Positions 1 to 8,714 are shown, counted from the first letter of the stretch. The stretch: 34,005 nt of DNA from a virus (IMGVR_UViG_3300025305_000064:1-34005); one strand, 5' to 3'. The notes: generated from the letters alone by a model not told the origin. Translations and numbers: made by a program.

Positions 1-217
1 CACCAAATCCACCAGGCATATTGATGCCGCCAAGGGATCTGGCTAGACGATCAGCAGAAGCAGTAATTTTATCGAGGTCGCCAGAGGCTTTATCGGAGAA
101 GGATCGGAACCCGGCAGAGAGGCGATCTAGCTCATCGCGGACAGACTTGAAAGAGGCCCGCATGTCCTTCATATCCGCTTCTAAGCGAATACTAAATGAG
201 GTTGCTCTCTCAGCCAT
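1..217 (-). CDS. Tape measure protein, N-terminal fragment (runs off the window)
   Basis: The frame opens at the ATG whose first base is 217 and stays open to base 1, giving 72 codons, so this is only the N-terminus. It begins MAERATSFSIRLEADMKDM and is a charged, heptad-like helical segment rich in Leu, Arg, Asp and Ser, followed by a Gly-rich stretch at the window edge. Its place directly after the two overlapping tail-assembly genes is where tape-measure genes are found in tailed phages. These proteins set tail length inside the tube and often reach the membrane on infection. The ATG overlaps the upstream stop as TAATG, with GAGG about six bases before it. The identity rests on synteny and helical character, not on a recognised domain. 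Confidence 0.75.
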   Translation of the reverse strand, partial: MAERATSFSIRLEADMKDMRASFKSVRDELDRLSAGFRSFSDKASGDLDKITASADRLARSLGGINMPGGFG

Positions 218-765
218 TATGCGCCTCGATAGTCGTCAGAGAACGTCTTGTAAATATCAGGAATATCTCCTGTACCTCTAAACATCCCCTCAAGTTGCTC
301 TGCCTCGCGTGCAGCCTTTCGGGCTGCTTCTGCCGCTTGCACCCGTCGAACTCGGTCCTTGAGCTTTTTCCGCTCCTCTTCAGGCAATCCCTCAGTCAAG
401 TCAGGATTAATCCCCTCTGATATCTGCTTCTCCCAGCGATCAATCAGAGGATCACCTGATGTGGGTAGCCCAACAGCACCAAGGTCTTCTCGCTCATCTT
501 TCCATACACGCTTCTTATCTTGCGCGTAGTAGTCCTCGAAAAACTCAATCATCAACTCCCAAATGGTATACCGCTGAAACTCATCCGATTTGGGTGACGA
601 CCGGTACTTTCTCGCCCACCATTGCCTGATCACTATTAACGGATCTTTCCGCAGATTGTGTCGAGCTATGGTTTTCACCGCTTTCAGAGTGGGAAGACTC
701 TCCGCTGTCTCCCGCTCCTCCTTGTTCATCGTCGGTGGTAGTAGCTCTACGAAAAGACGCCTCAA
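217..765 (-). CDS. Tail assembly chaperone, downstream overlapping frame
   Basis: This gene overlaps the end of the preceding tail-assembly gene by 185 bases and ends one base into the tape-measure ATG. Such a pair is the usual G/GT-type chaperone arrangement that keeps the tape measure soluble and recruits tube subunits. The product is charged. It has a helical block around RQWWARKY and a Trp/Phe/Tyr-rich segment (TIWELMIEFFEDYY), then a long Ala/Arg/Glu helix. Expression is uncertain. The frame is +1 (equivalently -2) relative to its partner and is open only below base 772, where TAG occurs. A TTG at 765 follows a strong AAGGAGG by about nine bases, so independent initiation is possible; the first ATG is at 729 with no good ribosome site. 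Alternatively it is the tail of a frameshift product. Confidence 0.7.
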   Translation of the reverse strand: MRRLFVELLPPTMNKEERETAESLPTLKAVKTIARHNLRKDPLIVIRQWWARKYRSSPKSDEFQRYTIWELMIEFFEDYYAQDKKRVWKDEREDLGAVGLPTSGDPLIDRWEKQISEGINPDLTEGLPEEERKKLKDRVRRVQAAEAARKAAREAEQLEGMFRGTGDIPDIYKTFSDDYRGA

Positions 766-1093
766 AGGCGTCTACCTCCTTGTACACCGCCTCAAGAAGA
801 GCGATGTCAGTAAGTTTCGTAGGCTCACTAAACCACTCCGGTGACTGCACCAGAGCGACCGTACAATGAGCGATCATCTCAGCCATGATTGACTGACCAT
901 AAGGTAGACCTCGACCAGTCAGCGGGTTGTAACTCAACCCACCCGTCATTTGAGCCATCTCGGTGCCCATCTTGAGCATGTCCCCGATGGTCAACTTCTT
1001 AGTCGTAAAGTTTCCCTGATACCGTCTGTCGTCAACCTCAGATACAAGGTCCACATAGAACGTCTTAGTCATAGACTTAGCAAATGATTCCAC
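581..1093 (-). CDS. Tail assembly chaperone, upstream frame
   Basis: This 170-residue protein lies between the tail tube and tape-measure genes. The first 120 residues look folded (KTFYVDLVSEVDDRRY, then a Met-rich helical part). The last 50 are low-complexity Ser/Gly/Glu/Thr and lie over the second frame. That layout, a folded N-domain with a disposable tail where the next frame begins, is typical of phage tail chaperones that use recoding. The GTG start at 1093 is preceded by GGGAG about ten bases away; ATG at 1072 is an alternative without a ribosome site. The function comes from position and overlap, since these proteins diverge quickly in sequence. Confidence 0.7.
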   Translation of the reverse strand: MESFAKSMTKTFYVDLVSEVDDRRYQGNFTTKKLTIGDMLKMGTEMAQMTGGLSYNPLTGRGLPYGQSIMAEMIAHCTVALVQSPEWFSEPTKLTDIALLEAVYKEVDAFEASFRRATTTDDEQGGAGDSGESSHSESGENHSSTQSAERSVNSDQAMVGEKVPVVTQIG

Positions 1094-1132
1094 TTCTTCT
1101 TATCTCCCTTAGATACGAAATTCATGCCGACT

Positions 1133-1588
1133 CTAGAAGTCGGACTCATCCTTCATACGGATCGCTACGAACGAAATGTTCTCAGCGACAATGCCCCGAG
1201 CAGAAATATCAAATGAGTGACCGGAAGCTTTGACTCCCTCAAACTTCGCCATCGTCACACCAGAGTTCAGACGGTCTTCGATCTCAGCCTCAAGATCCCC
1301 AGAAGTAAGAATATGATTGGGGGAACTCAGCGGCACGTTGTTAGACGCCATAATCGCTTGCCCCGCATCACCAAATGCGTGCAAGGACGAGTTGATCACC
1401 CGAAAGATTTGGGCACTCAGGGAGCACCTGTAGGCTACGGGCACATATTCCCGAACTTCGAGCTTTCCGAGCACATCAACGGGTTGGTAGTCGATGACTT
1501 CCTCCCCAGATACACCAGCAGCGAATCCAACAGGAACACCGTCAATTTTGAATCGCGCTCTCGCACCACTAAAGGTTTCAGTTGCCAT
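1133..1588 (-). CDS. Tail tube protein
   Basis: The 151-residue product should form the inner tube of the contractile tail, stacked inside the sheath and serving as the DNA conduit. It starts MATETFSGARARFKIDG and runs through IDGVPVGFAAGVSGEE and a VREYVPVAY segment, the kind of beta-rich pattern seen in myovirus tube proteins. The size is normal for the family. The ATG at 1588 is chosen because GGAG lies nine bases upstream (AAGGAGAAAACCAAG). A longer frame to a GTG at 1627 would cover this ribosome site and is rejected. It lies downstream of the sheath gene, separated by one virion gene and a structured spacer, and upstream of the chaperone pair. Confidence 0.85.
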   Translation of the reverse strand: MATETFSGARARFKIDGVPVGFAAGVSGEEVIDYQPVDVLGKLEVREYVPVAYRCSLSAQIFRVINSSLHAFGDAGQAIMASNNVPLSSPNHILTSGDLEAEIEDRLNSGVTMAKFEGVKASGHSFDISARGIVAENISFVAIRMKDESDF

Positions 1589-1643
1589 CTTGGTTTTCTC
1601 CTTTCGATAGCGGAACCAGGAATACACCTGGAGTTTAGACTAA

Positions 1644-1657
1644 AGGGACGAGTCCCT
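1644..1657 (-). other. Small hairpin in the leader of the tail tube gene
   Basis: In the transcribed orientation the sequence AGGGA-CTCG-TCCCT forms a five-pair stem with a tetraloop. Flanking CTAA/TTAG bases could extend it. It sits about 55 bases before the tube ATG, downstream of the larger fold at 1681-1768. No U-tract follows, so it is unlikely to be a simple terminator. It may be an RNA stability or processing element of the tube mRNA. Confidence 0.35.
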
Positions 1658-1680
1658 CTACACGTTTAGTTTGAATTTTC

Positions 1681-1768
1681 TGTAGCCTAGCGTTGAGCAG
1701 GAAGGGGGGTCGTGGGAGTTGACCAGCCCCAGTGCTCAACAGGTGGGAATATACAGTGCTAGGCTACA
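1681..1768 (-). ncRNA. Long structured RNA element between virion genes
   Basis: The spacer between the 451-residue virion gene (stop at 1790) and the tail tube gene contains nested perfect inverted repeats. The outer arms TGTAGCCTAGC (1681-1691) and GCTAGGCTACA (1758-1768) pair over 11 bases. The inner arms GTTGAGCA (1692-1699) and TGCTCAAC (1733-1740) pair over eight. The apical part can add GGTC/GACC and GGGG/CCCC pairs, and a 17-base strand bulges on one side. The element starts about 21 bases after the stop codon. It is followed by GAAAATTC and not a T-run, so a standard intrinsic terminator is not evident. A processing site or stabiliser for tube mRNA would fit. Confidence 0.6.
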
Positions 1769-1789
1769 ATCAGATAGGCTAACCAGGAA

Positions 1790-3145
1790 TTATGGAACGA
1801 GTGTCGTGTGTTGGGTAGCTACTTGCGTTACAGCAAGTCGAAGCCACTCAGCCACAGTTCTTCCTGCGTGCGGAAAGAGCGGGGCTCGCTTACGACGACC
1901 TCGATCAACTCCAGCAGCCGCTACAACAACAAGTGTAGGAATATCCGCGTCAGCAGCCAAAGCGGTTACTGTTAAAGTATTCGGACCCTGCCCACCACGA
2001 CGAGCATTTACGGCAACAACAGTATCAGTATTTGTAGTCGCACCAGATAACGCATTCACAGTAACAACTGTGTCACCGACTTGAAATAACGAAGCGTCCT
2101 CTACTGCCAGAGTTGTTGCTCCTGTAGCTGCGGGAGCAGTTAAGGTTGATCGCACTGGAACATCGTGAGCTAACGCTCCAAACGTTGCGCCATTAACAGT
2201 CTCAGCGGGCATGGCCCCATTAAACTGATCAATGATGAACGCGAGCGCATTTAACACGGTTGTACCCAACACCCCTGGAGTAAGCGACGTGTCTGACGTG
2301 CCACGGGCACCCGTATTAGTCGCCCCTGCTGGGAGGTAGGCATCCAATTCCGCGAGAACATCATCAATCACCGGGAAAGACACCCGATAAGTATCCCCCG
2401 CTTGAGCGGCATCTGCTAAAGCACCGGGAGTGCCCGCTGTTGGGAACGTAAACCTGTCTGCGCTGGGGGTCGCAGATATAACCGCAGTCGTATTCCGCAA
2501 ATTTGCGGTCGTGGTATCCGGCTCAAAGGTGACGGTCGCCCCAACCATACAATTATTTCCGAATGTTCCAGGGTTGACTCCGGTATTGTCAACCTGAGTT
2601 GCTGACCCGCCCGTAGCGACTAGCTCAAGTCCTGGCACACCGCCACAAGACAGCCCAGCATCGCTCATCAAAGACCGAACAAAGGCAGCCACGTCATGCA
2701 CACCAACCAGCCCACTGTCTAAAGCGGTTGCAGGAAAGGGTACGTCCCCGGCATCCAGCCAGATGTCAGTGTCAACAGCGTGATATGTCGCCGCACTAGC
2801 TGTGGTGAAAGTCAGTCTTGCAGCAGGAGCGTGTCCCCGAGAATCCGGCATACCTACTCGACCGCGCCCATCAACAGACTCTACCCGCGCAATGGTAAGC
2901 CGCTCAGTGTGCGGACCATCATGCAGCACTACCGTACCCCCGACAGGCCAAAGGTGCCCATTCGTTACGACACAGGTATTTGCAGCAGCGAGGTCTGTGA
3001 CAAGTCGCCCAGAAACCTGCGCTCTAGGGTGAACATTTGGGAGGCTATCGTGAGCGTCTGTTAAAGCCCTGTGAACTCCCCGATCTGCCTGAATGAGCAG
3101 GCTATCGAGAATACGCCGCGTACCTGTAGTCAAGTTAACTGCCAT
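1790..3145 (-). CDS. Virion structural protein next to tail sheath (unknown)
   Basis: This 451-residue protein has an N-terminal helical start (MAVNLTTGTRRILDSLLIQ) and then a long stretch rich in Ala, Thr, Val, Gly and Asp that reads as beta structure. Short segments such as ATGATTLAVEDASLFQVGD resemble the repeats of phage appendage or decoration proteins that bind to tube, sheath or host surface. I see no catalytic motif, membrane segment or cysteine cluster. AGGAG lies eight bases before the ATG and the gene follows the sheath gene by ten bases, so co-expression is likely. The function is unknown; a tail-associated component is the best reading from position. Confidence 0.7.
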   Translation of the reverse strand: MAVNLTTGTRRILDSLLIQADRGVHRALTDAHDSLPNVHPRAQVSGRLVTDLAAANTCVVTNGHLWPVGGTVVLHDGPHTERLTIARVESVDGRGRVGMPDSRGHAPAARLTFTTASAATYHAVDTDIWLDAGDVPFPATALDSGLVGVHDVAAFVRSLMSDAGLSCGGVPGLELVATGGSATQVDNTGVNPGTFGNNCMVGATVTFEPDTTTANLRNTTAVISATPSADRFTFPTAGTPGALADAAQAGDTYRVSFPVIDDVLAELDAYLPAGATNTGARGTSDTSLTPGVLGTTVLNALAFIIDQFNGAMPAETVNGATFGALAHDVPVRSTLTAPAATGATTLAVEDASLFQVGDTVVTVNALSGATTNTDTVVAVNARRGGQGPNTLTVTALAADADIPTLVVVAAAGVDRGRRKRAPLFPHAGRTVAEWLRLAVTQVATQHTTLVP

Positions 3146-3155
3146 GAGTTTGCTC

Positions 3156-5612
3156 CTATGCCGAAATTACCGGGAGTTGAGCGAACAACTCCAACAGTTC
3201 GTAGTTAATCCCGGTAACCGGGAAGATGCTGACTTTGATAGTTGCGATATCACCACTCACCGTTACGGTGATGTTGTTATACGCTTTAACCGCTGATCCG
3301 CTGGTTACATCAAAGCTGTCCACGATGATGTCGGACTGCCTGTACGTCTCAAGAAAACCCTCGATGTACGACTTGATGCTCGCAACAGTAGCGGGGAGTG
3401 CTTTAGTGCCTGTAAATCTGTCCTCGATCCCTGTGCGGAGTTCGTAGGAGATGAAATTCAGGACTTCATTAACTGAGATATCCGTGTAGGCGAGGTTATC
3501 GTCGATCAAGTACGAGGTGAGTCCTCGCACCCAACGATGCCCCTTTCCTCGGATAAACTCAGTGAACATCACACCGCCAAGCAAAAGCTGATTTGACGTG
3601 GTGCGATCTCTCGGATCAAGTGTCGATCCGTTGTTATTGACGCTGTTGATCTTAGCGTACTTGTAAGTCAGGGGCTCACCAACCGACGACCCAGCCTGCA
3701 TACCCGCCGCGATCATCGCTAAAGCCCAAGGGTCTTGCTCAACCAGACTACTGTTGATGTCTAGGACTGTTGGGCTCTGGTAAATCAGAGAAACATTCCT
3801 ATTACCCAAGTCCTGAGCCATATCCAAGACTTCGTTTAGTCCATCAACAGCCGGGGGTAAGAACGACGCATACGCATTACGCTCATTCCGACCAATTCCC
3901 GATGCCGTGTTTACATGGCTCGTCAACTGGGCATGTACGGAAGATACGGTTGCAGTACCTACTGTGAGGTCAGCGGAGATAAGCGGGACAACGATATTGA
4001 TTCGTGTCTTGAGAAGTTCATCAAATGCGTTTTGCCAATCCGTATTAGTGGACGTGCCTCGCACAGCACCCGTGAGAACGGCAGGAGAGGCTGTCGTGAA
4101 GAACGTCGGAGGACCACTCCCCTCTAATGCGCCCCCATCCTCTCTCGTCGCAGAGATTAGGGTACTGTTGGCGTTAACTGCATTAACGATGGTGTTGAGG
4201 TTATCCGAGAAATTTGCCGAGGTAATATCCACATCCGAATCGGTGCGAATATTAACCGCAGCATTTCCACCCGCGCCCCAATCAAATAACGTAGCAGAGA
4301 GTGCCCCATTCCTACCGGGACCGACCGCTGCTTCGTAGAAACCGCCAATCGCAGGTTGAGTGGAGAGAGCAACTTGAGCGTTAATCTCAGCCACCACCTG
4401 AGCCACAGTCTTGCCCGTGAGAGTAACACTCAGATCATGCCCCATACCTGCGATGGCTTCAGTATCCGTGTGTAACGTAGGAGTACATGCGATAGTGGTC
4501 GCAGCACCAGTTGCCCCAGTAATCGAGGCTGTCGCTACCGTGCAATTTACGATTGCAAACGAATCACCGCTTGCAGGATCGGTATCAAAGTCCTCTGCCA
4601 GCGTTACAGTGATATCCCCACCAGAAGAACCACCAGCATGTGCCTGAGCACTAATAACACGGATTTGCCCCTCACCTTCACCGCTGGTAATGCGGAGCAT
4701 CATGCCAACTAAAGAATTGGTCGCAGCCGTTTCTAAAAATAGTGTCCCACCCCCAGCAAGAGCGGGGGAAATGTTAGCCGTGTCAGACGTTGGAGCAACA
4801 TCAAACGTGCCATCAATCACTCTAGCGGCGATGATTTGATACGTTGAGCCAGCCGGAACAGCGGCAGAGAACCCTGCGGCTGCTGTGCCCGCAGAAACAG
4901 CAAGACTTGCCCCGGCAGTCACCGTGGTGATCCGACGAATTTCTCCGACTATATTAGGCGCCGAAGAAGTCAGAATCTCAACAAACCAGCCAACTTTAGC
5001 CGTACCGGCAGCCACCGAGGTGTCGTTTATCTGAGTGACAGTGCTTGCAGCAGCAGCCGTACCCGAATAGGTGACGATAGGGGCATCCGGTCCCTTCAAC
5101 GAAAGCGTCATAAGAGAGTTACCACCGATGTTAGTGGTAATCTCTTTCACATCACCCTGAGTCACCTGCGTCATGTACTGCGCGGTGTTAATCGGGTCTT
5201 CGGTTAGACTAAACGTGATGGCATTTGCAGACGTGCCGTACTCCTTACTTTCGAGGCGCATCATGTCCTGAAACGCTGCGTCCTCAAGCACGACAGCACT
5301 TCTGGTAGACAAGTTGGTCTTGTAGCTCACTACACGGAACGCGCCACCAGGAATACGCGGGTCCGAACTAGGCTCAAACGCCAACCGAATAGCGTCCGCA
5401 AGCGGGCCACTACGAAATACAGCCCTAGCACCACTAGGATCATCCATCGTGATCAAGGTACGCGGAGTACCTGTACCACCATCGGATTCTCCGATAATTC
5501 CAATGATCCCGGTAACACCAACACCAGTCTGTGCCATTGCAGACACATCGACCTTGCTGAGTCCACCGGGATGAACGAGAGTTAGACCATTAAAGACGAC
5601 GAAGCGTGCCAT
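3156..5612 (-). CDS. Contractile tail sheath protein
   Basis: The 818-residue product forms the outer contractile tail layer. The N-terminal domain (about residues 1-115) holds the family pattern: a hydrophobic strand run with Gly (GVGVTGIIGIIGESDGG), an AFRVVSYK strand and a helix between. The C-terminal 260 residues contain the conserved core (QDPWALAMIAAGMQAGSSVG, then TEFIRGKGHRWVRG, then the AINYELLELF-like final strand seen here as TGINYELLELF). The middle third is a beta-rich insertion, making the protein longer than T4 gp18 (659 residues). It establishes that the phage is a myovirus. The start is supported by AGGAG six bases upstream of ATG. Confidence 0.93.
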   Translation of the reverse strand: MARFVVFNGLTLVHPGGLSKVDVSAMAQTGVGVTGIIGIIGESDGGTGTPRTLITMDDPSGARAVFRSGPLADAIRLAFEPSSDPRIPGGAFRVVSYKTNLSTRSAVVLEDAAFQDMMRLESKEYGTSANAITFSLTEDPINTAQYMTQVTQGDVKEITTNIGGNSLMTLSLKGPDAPIVTYSGTAAAASTVTQINDTSVAAGTAKVGWFVEILTSSAPNIVGEIRRITTVTAGASLAVSAGTAAAGFSAAVPAGSTYQIIAARVIDGTFDVAPTSDTANISPALAGGGTLFLETAATNSLVGMMLRITSGEGEGQIRVISAQAHAGGSSGGDITVTLAEDFDTDPASGDSFAIVNCTVATASITGATGAATTIACTPTLHTDTEAIAGMGHDLSVTLTGKTVAQVVAEINAQVALSTQPAIGGFYEAAVGPGRNGALSATLFDWGAGGNAAVNIRTDSDVDITSANFSDNLNTIVNAVNANSTLISATREDGGALEGSGPPTFFTTASPAVLTGAVRGTSTNTDWQNAFDELLKTRINIVVPLISADLTVGTATVSSVHAQLTSHVNTASGIGRNERNAYASFLPPAVDGLNEVLDMAQDLGNRNVSLIYQSPTVLDINSSLVEQDPWALAMIAAGMQAGSSVGEPLTYKYAKINSVNNNGSTLDPRDRTTSNQLLLGGVMFTEFIRGKGHRWVRGLTSYLIDDNLAYTDISVNEVLNFISYELRTGIEDRFTGTKALPATVASIKSYIEGFLETYRQSDIIVDSFDVTSGSAVKAYNNITVTVSGDIATIKVSIFPVTGINYELLELFAQLPVISA

Positions 5613-5621
5613 ATCTCGCTC

Positions 5622-5873
5622 CTAATAATTCGAGAAGAGTTTTTCCCATTGCTCTGCCGTCGCATTTCTACGACGACCAGCGAACTTCTTCATAGCTGGG
5701 AGGTGGTGCGCGGGCACGCCTTTAGCCAGCATGTAGATGTCCAATGGGATATGTTTCACTTTCTCCAGCCGGTAAATCTTCTTCTCTACTACTGGGGCAG
5801 ACGACTCTTCCGTTTTCTCAACGGGCTTCGACGCTTTCTTAGTAGGGGTCCGCTTCTTCGGAGAAGTTGTCAT
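5622..5873 (-). CDS. Small Lys-rich virion-region protein (unknown)
   Basis: This 83-residue basic protein has a disordered Lys/Thr/Pro/Ser-rich N-terminal third (TSPKKRTPTKKASKPVEK). It then has a compact segment, IYRLEKVKHIPLDIYMLAKG, ending in an Arg/Trp-containing tail. It lies nine bases upstream of the sheath gene. AGGAAT lies ten bases before the ATG. No known domain is recognised. Its position suggests a small neck or tail accessory protein, but I would call it hypothetical. Confidence 0.65.
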   Translation of the reverse strand: MTTSPKKRTPTKKASKPVEKTEESSAPVVEKKIYRLEKVKHIPLDIYMLAKGVPAHHLPAMKKFAGRRRNATAEQWEKLFSNY

Positions 5874-5910
5874 GGGTCATATATTCCTGTTCAAGAGTTT
5901 CGTGTCAACT

Positions 5911-6999
5911 TTACGAAACCGTCAGACCATTTTCGAGGGTTGATTCGCACAGGTCTGGGTTAACTAAAGTCACGTCAGTGGTGCCCGTGGAGTGAGGTAT
6001 GATGGTAACTCTGAGCTTATTCCCGTCGATGTATTCCGTACTGAGCACCTCTATGCCCGTAGGACCAGTGACAGAGTACGGCATGTCATCGAATCGAAGT
6101 AGGGCTTCCCGTTGTATGTTTGTGCCCGTGGCAATAATGATGGTCTGCACGCCTAGAGAAGCACTCGATGGAGTTAATCCGGTAAACGATGGGGGTTGGC
6201 TTAATACCGAAATGGGAGTCTCAATCCCATCCCCGTCAATCACACCTAAAGTGATCCCAAAGCAACTAGCGAGCCCCTCAACATTGGGAATGAAGTAATC
6301 GAAGTAGTTAGTAAATCGGATGCTTAGACCTCGACTGAACACAAAGTCTGGGAAGAATGCGGGTTGAGGAACAAAATCTGTCCCCGCCATTGTGAGTCCA
6401 ATCAACCCATTACGTTCAAGCATCAAGCGGTTCCTGATCAGGATGAACTTAATCAGGATATACAGAAATAGTGTGAATTCCTGATGTGTCGTCATCACCT
6501 GTAATAAGTATGTGACGCTGAATCCCGTCCCCTCACGCATCTTCGGAACGGCATCGTCGTTAAGAAGCTTTCTAGCCTCCCCAACGATTGTCTGAGTAGG
6601 CTCCGTTATAGGTGAGGTGTCTGGGGTAGCACTCCCAGTTTTATCAAAGAAGAACTCTTCCCGAATACTGGACCCAACACTTCCCCTAGCAGCAGAGCCC
6701 ACCGGCTGGGTTCCATCAATGGTTGCAGGACCATACCCCCAACCAATGAAGTCACCTATGAGGGGCTCTTCCTCGTTCTCACCTTTGAGGAGAATGGCAA
6801 TGCAGGGGAATTGTGAATCTTCTCGCGGGTAATTGAAGGTGATGTCGATGGGGGTATTCTTGAGAACTTTCTTGAGTGAGGCGACCGCTGGCTGATCCAT
6901 ATTCCTAAGTAAAATGTCTAAGGTATACTCGTCCTCCCGAGCCGCCTGAATCCCGCGCACAAGCAAATTCTGTAATATGACTTCTGGTAAAATACTCAT
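5911..6999 (-). CDS. Neck/tail-terminator region protein with C-terminal IPT/TIG-like domain
   Basis: The 362-residue product has an alpha/beta N-terminal half beginning MSILPEVILQNLLVRGIQAAREDEY in two adjoining parts, with a hydrophobic block near the middle (FTLFLYILIKFILI). Its last 85 residues match the immunoglobulin-like IPT/TIG pattern: PSFTGLTPSSASLGVQTI, then IIATGTNIQREALLRFDD. Such domains are common adhesive add-ons on phage virion proteins. Its position between the gp10-like tail completion gene and the sheath gene is where neck and tail-terminator proteins are encoded. The ATG at 6999 follows the previous stop by 15 bases, with only a weak ribosome site. The exact neck role is inference. 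Confidence 0.65.
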   Translation of the reverse strand: MSILPEVILQNLLVRGIQAAREDEYTLDILLRNMDQPAVASLKKVLKNTPIDITFNYPREDSQFPCIAILLKGENEEEPLIGDFIGWGYGPATIDGTQPVGSAARGSVGSSIREEFFFDKTGSATPDTSPITEPTQTIVGEARKLLNDDAVPKMREGTGFSVTYLLQVMTTHQEFTLFLYILIKFILIRNRLMLERNGLIGLTMAGTDFVPQPAFFPDFVFSRGLSIRFTNYFDYFIPNVEGLASCFGITLGVIDGDGIETPISVLSQPPSFTGLTPSSASLGVQTIIIATGTNIQREALLRFDDMPYSVTGPTGIEVLSTEYIDGNKLRVTIIPHSTGTTDVTLVNPDLCESTLENGLTVS

Positions 7000-7014
7000 A
7001 AGTTGAAGATAGTT

Positions 7015-7767
7015 TCACCTATGATAGTGGGTGGTTCCTGAGCGGCGAAGTAACGCAATGAGCGGGTCAATAATCTGGGGAGCAAGAGTCGATTCAATGT
7101 GCGCTATCACCCGTTCATGAATCATGTGCGCTGTGAATCCTGGGTGAATCCACGAATTCGGATCTGAGTCCTCCGACATTGTACGGAACGTATGCCACCC
7201 AGATTTCATCTTCGTTAGTTTTTCATATCGAGGTACTTGAGATACATACCCAGTTGCCGTACCCCGAGTCTTATATCTATCAGCAATACCTTTAAGCACT
7301 GTGCCACGCTTTGCGCCCACCATCTGTTTAACAATTGGCATTGGGGGCACATGCATCCTGCGGCTTCCAGCGGACCCCTCAGTTCCGTGCCTGAACGGGA
7401 CGATAGCGTATAGCTTGCCTGTCTTCTTTGACACCCTGATACGCCTAAATAAATCAAACTGAACGTGCCTATGCCCCGTACCAGCAGACCCATATAAACG
7501 GCGCTTCATATCGAACTTAGGTGTACCAAACTCGACAGCCATCGGGATGAACCCGCTAATTCCGATATCAATTCGGTCAAGCCCACCCGCACCAGGAGAA
7601 GGCAGCATCTTCAATGACCCAACATAATCCGCATACGACGTGTTCAACTCAGAATCAGCGATGCTCTTCCAATAAGCGTAGGCTTGTACGCCGATTGCCT
7701 GTAAGCCAGTGTTAACTGCCCGTTTGAGAGCGGCATCATTAGGGTCCAATCCGGTTGGGATCGTCAT
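7015..7767 (-). CDS. Tail completion / head-tail joining protein (HK97 gp10-like)
   Basis: From the ATG at 7767 the product has 250 residues. It contains a helical N-terminus, a VEFGTPKFDMKRRLYGSAG segment and, near the end, WIHPGFTAHMIHERV. The combination of xVEFGT and W-IHPGF is what I associate with gp10-like neck or tail completion proteins, which join the preassembled tail to the head. The start is ambiguous. A TTG at 7785 overlaps the upstream stop and has AAGGTGA before it, while the ATG at 7767 has no clear ribosome site. The call is moderate because it rests on short motifs plus gene order. Confidence 0.65.
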   Translation of the reverse strand: MTIPTGLDPNDAALKRAVNTGLQAIGVQAYAYWKSIADSELNTSYADYVGSLKMLPSPGAGGLDRIDIGISGFIPMAVEFGTPKFDMKRRLYGSAGTGHRHVQFDLFRRIRVSKKTGKLYAIVPFRHGTEGSAGSRRMHVPPMPIVKQMVGAKRGTVLKGIADRYKTRGTATGYVSQVPRYEKLTKMKSGWHTFRTMSEDSDPNSWIHPGFTAHMIHERVIAHIESTLAPQIIDPLIALLRRSGTTHYHR

Positions 7768-7781
7768 CTTTACGATCTTAA

Positions 7782-8714
7782 TCAAACCGTCACCTTACGA
7801 GTGAATAACGTAGCACTATGTGCGGATTCATTGACCGTAGGATCAGTGATGTCCGATAGCTTGTCAGCGTCATTACGTTGACGATCAACAATGTGTCGAC
7901 GACGAAGAATAACTCTTGGTCCCAAACTCTTCCCCACATCACGCCGCTCAAGTGGGGGATTAAACACAACCCACTCTAGATAGGCGAGATACTTTACTAC
8001 AATTCGCTTATTCCTAATCGGAATACTACCCTGCCACCGGATCTTCTTCCCATCGAACACGAAGTCAGCATCCTGGTAGTAGATAACCCCGTCTTCATCC
8101 TCAACATGCAACGCTTCGGCAGCGTGGTAATGCAAAAAGTCCTCGTTCTCTGCGAGACTTACCGAAGATCCGCCCATATTTGTCGGGTTGGCGTCGTTAC
8201 CTAGCTGCCTCTGCAACCTACGGTATTGCGCCCCTCGCACGATGACTTGCCCGTCATTCACAGGTTGGGGCCATGTAAATCGTACAGTGTCGAAGTCCGT
8301 AACTTGGGGGGACAACTTAGGGGATGTGGACATCACACAATCCCCAGGAATGACGAACCCACCCTCGATAAGATCCCGAGATGCGCTAATGCTGGTAATC
8401 AACGCCTGGATATGTCGCGGGTTACGGTAAAGAAATCCAGCCTCACAGCTAGGGCAATCTACGACCCGCAGAATATGGTCACCGGAATCCCCAGAACGAC
8501 AACGGGGGCAGGCAACACCCATCGAGTGGATGACCATCTCCCCGCGACTGTTGATTAACTCATCTTGAAGCTTCAGGTTATCCTGAAAATTTACTCCAAA
8601 ACCCAATCCAAGAGCCGCGTGCCCACGAAAACCTAGCCCCTGAGTACGTTGACCCCGATTGTTATGTCGAATAGCACGATTTGCCGACTGATTTTCGGGC
8701 CGCTTACCTGCCAT
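7782..8714 (-). CDS. Zinc-ribbon neck/connector protein
   Basis: This 310-residue protein has two CxxC knuckles, C69-x2-C72 (CPRC) and C87-x2-C90 (CPSC), 14 residues apart, which should bind one zinc. A Gly-rich basic N-terminus (about residues 1-40) precedes the finger. A beta-rich C-terminal domain follows, with the segments FTWPQPVNDGQVIVRGAQYR and RIVVKYLAYLEWVVFNPP. The start overlaps the previous stop (TAATG). Its neighbours are connector-like and tail-completion genes, so I infer a structural role at the head-tail junction, with the zinc ribbon stabilising the fold or contacting DNA. The family is not identified. Confidence 0.65.
   Translation of the reverse strand: MAGKRPENQSANRAIRHNNRGQRTQGLGFRGHAALGLGFGVNFQDNLKLQDELINSRGEMVIHSMGVACPRCRSGDSGDHILRVVDCPSCEAGFLYRNPRHIQALITSISASRDLIEGGFVIPGDCVMSTSPKLSPQVTDFDTVRFTWPQPVNDGQVIVRGAQYRRLQRQLGNDANPTNMGGSSVSLAENEDFLHYHAAEALHVEDEDGVIYYQDADFVFDGKKIRWQGSIPIRNKRIVVKYLAYLEWVVFNPPLERRDVGKSLGPRVILRRRHIVDRQRNDADKLSDITDPTVNESAHSATLFTRKVTV

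Noticed and set aside
581-765. -1 programmed frameshift between the tail chaperone frames
   Set aside because: The second frame is +1 relative to the first, so -1 leads elsewhere.
1589-1627. Longer tail tube frame starting at GTG 1627
   Set aside because: It covers the GGAG ribosome site that serves ATG 1588.
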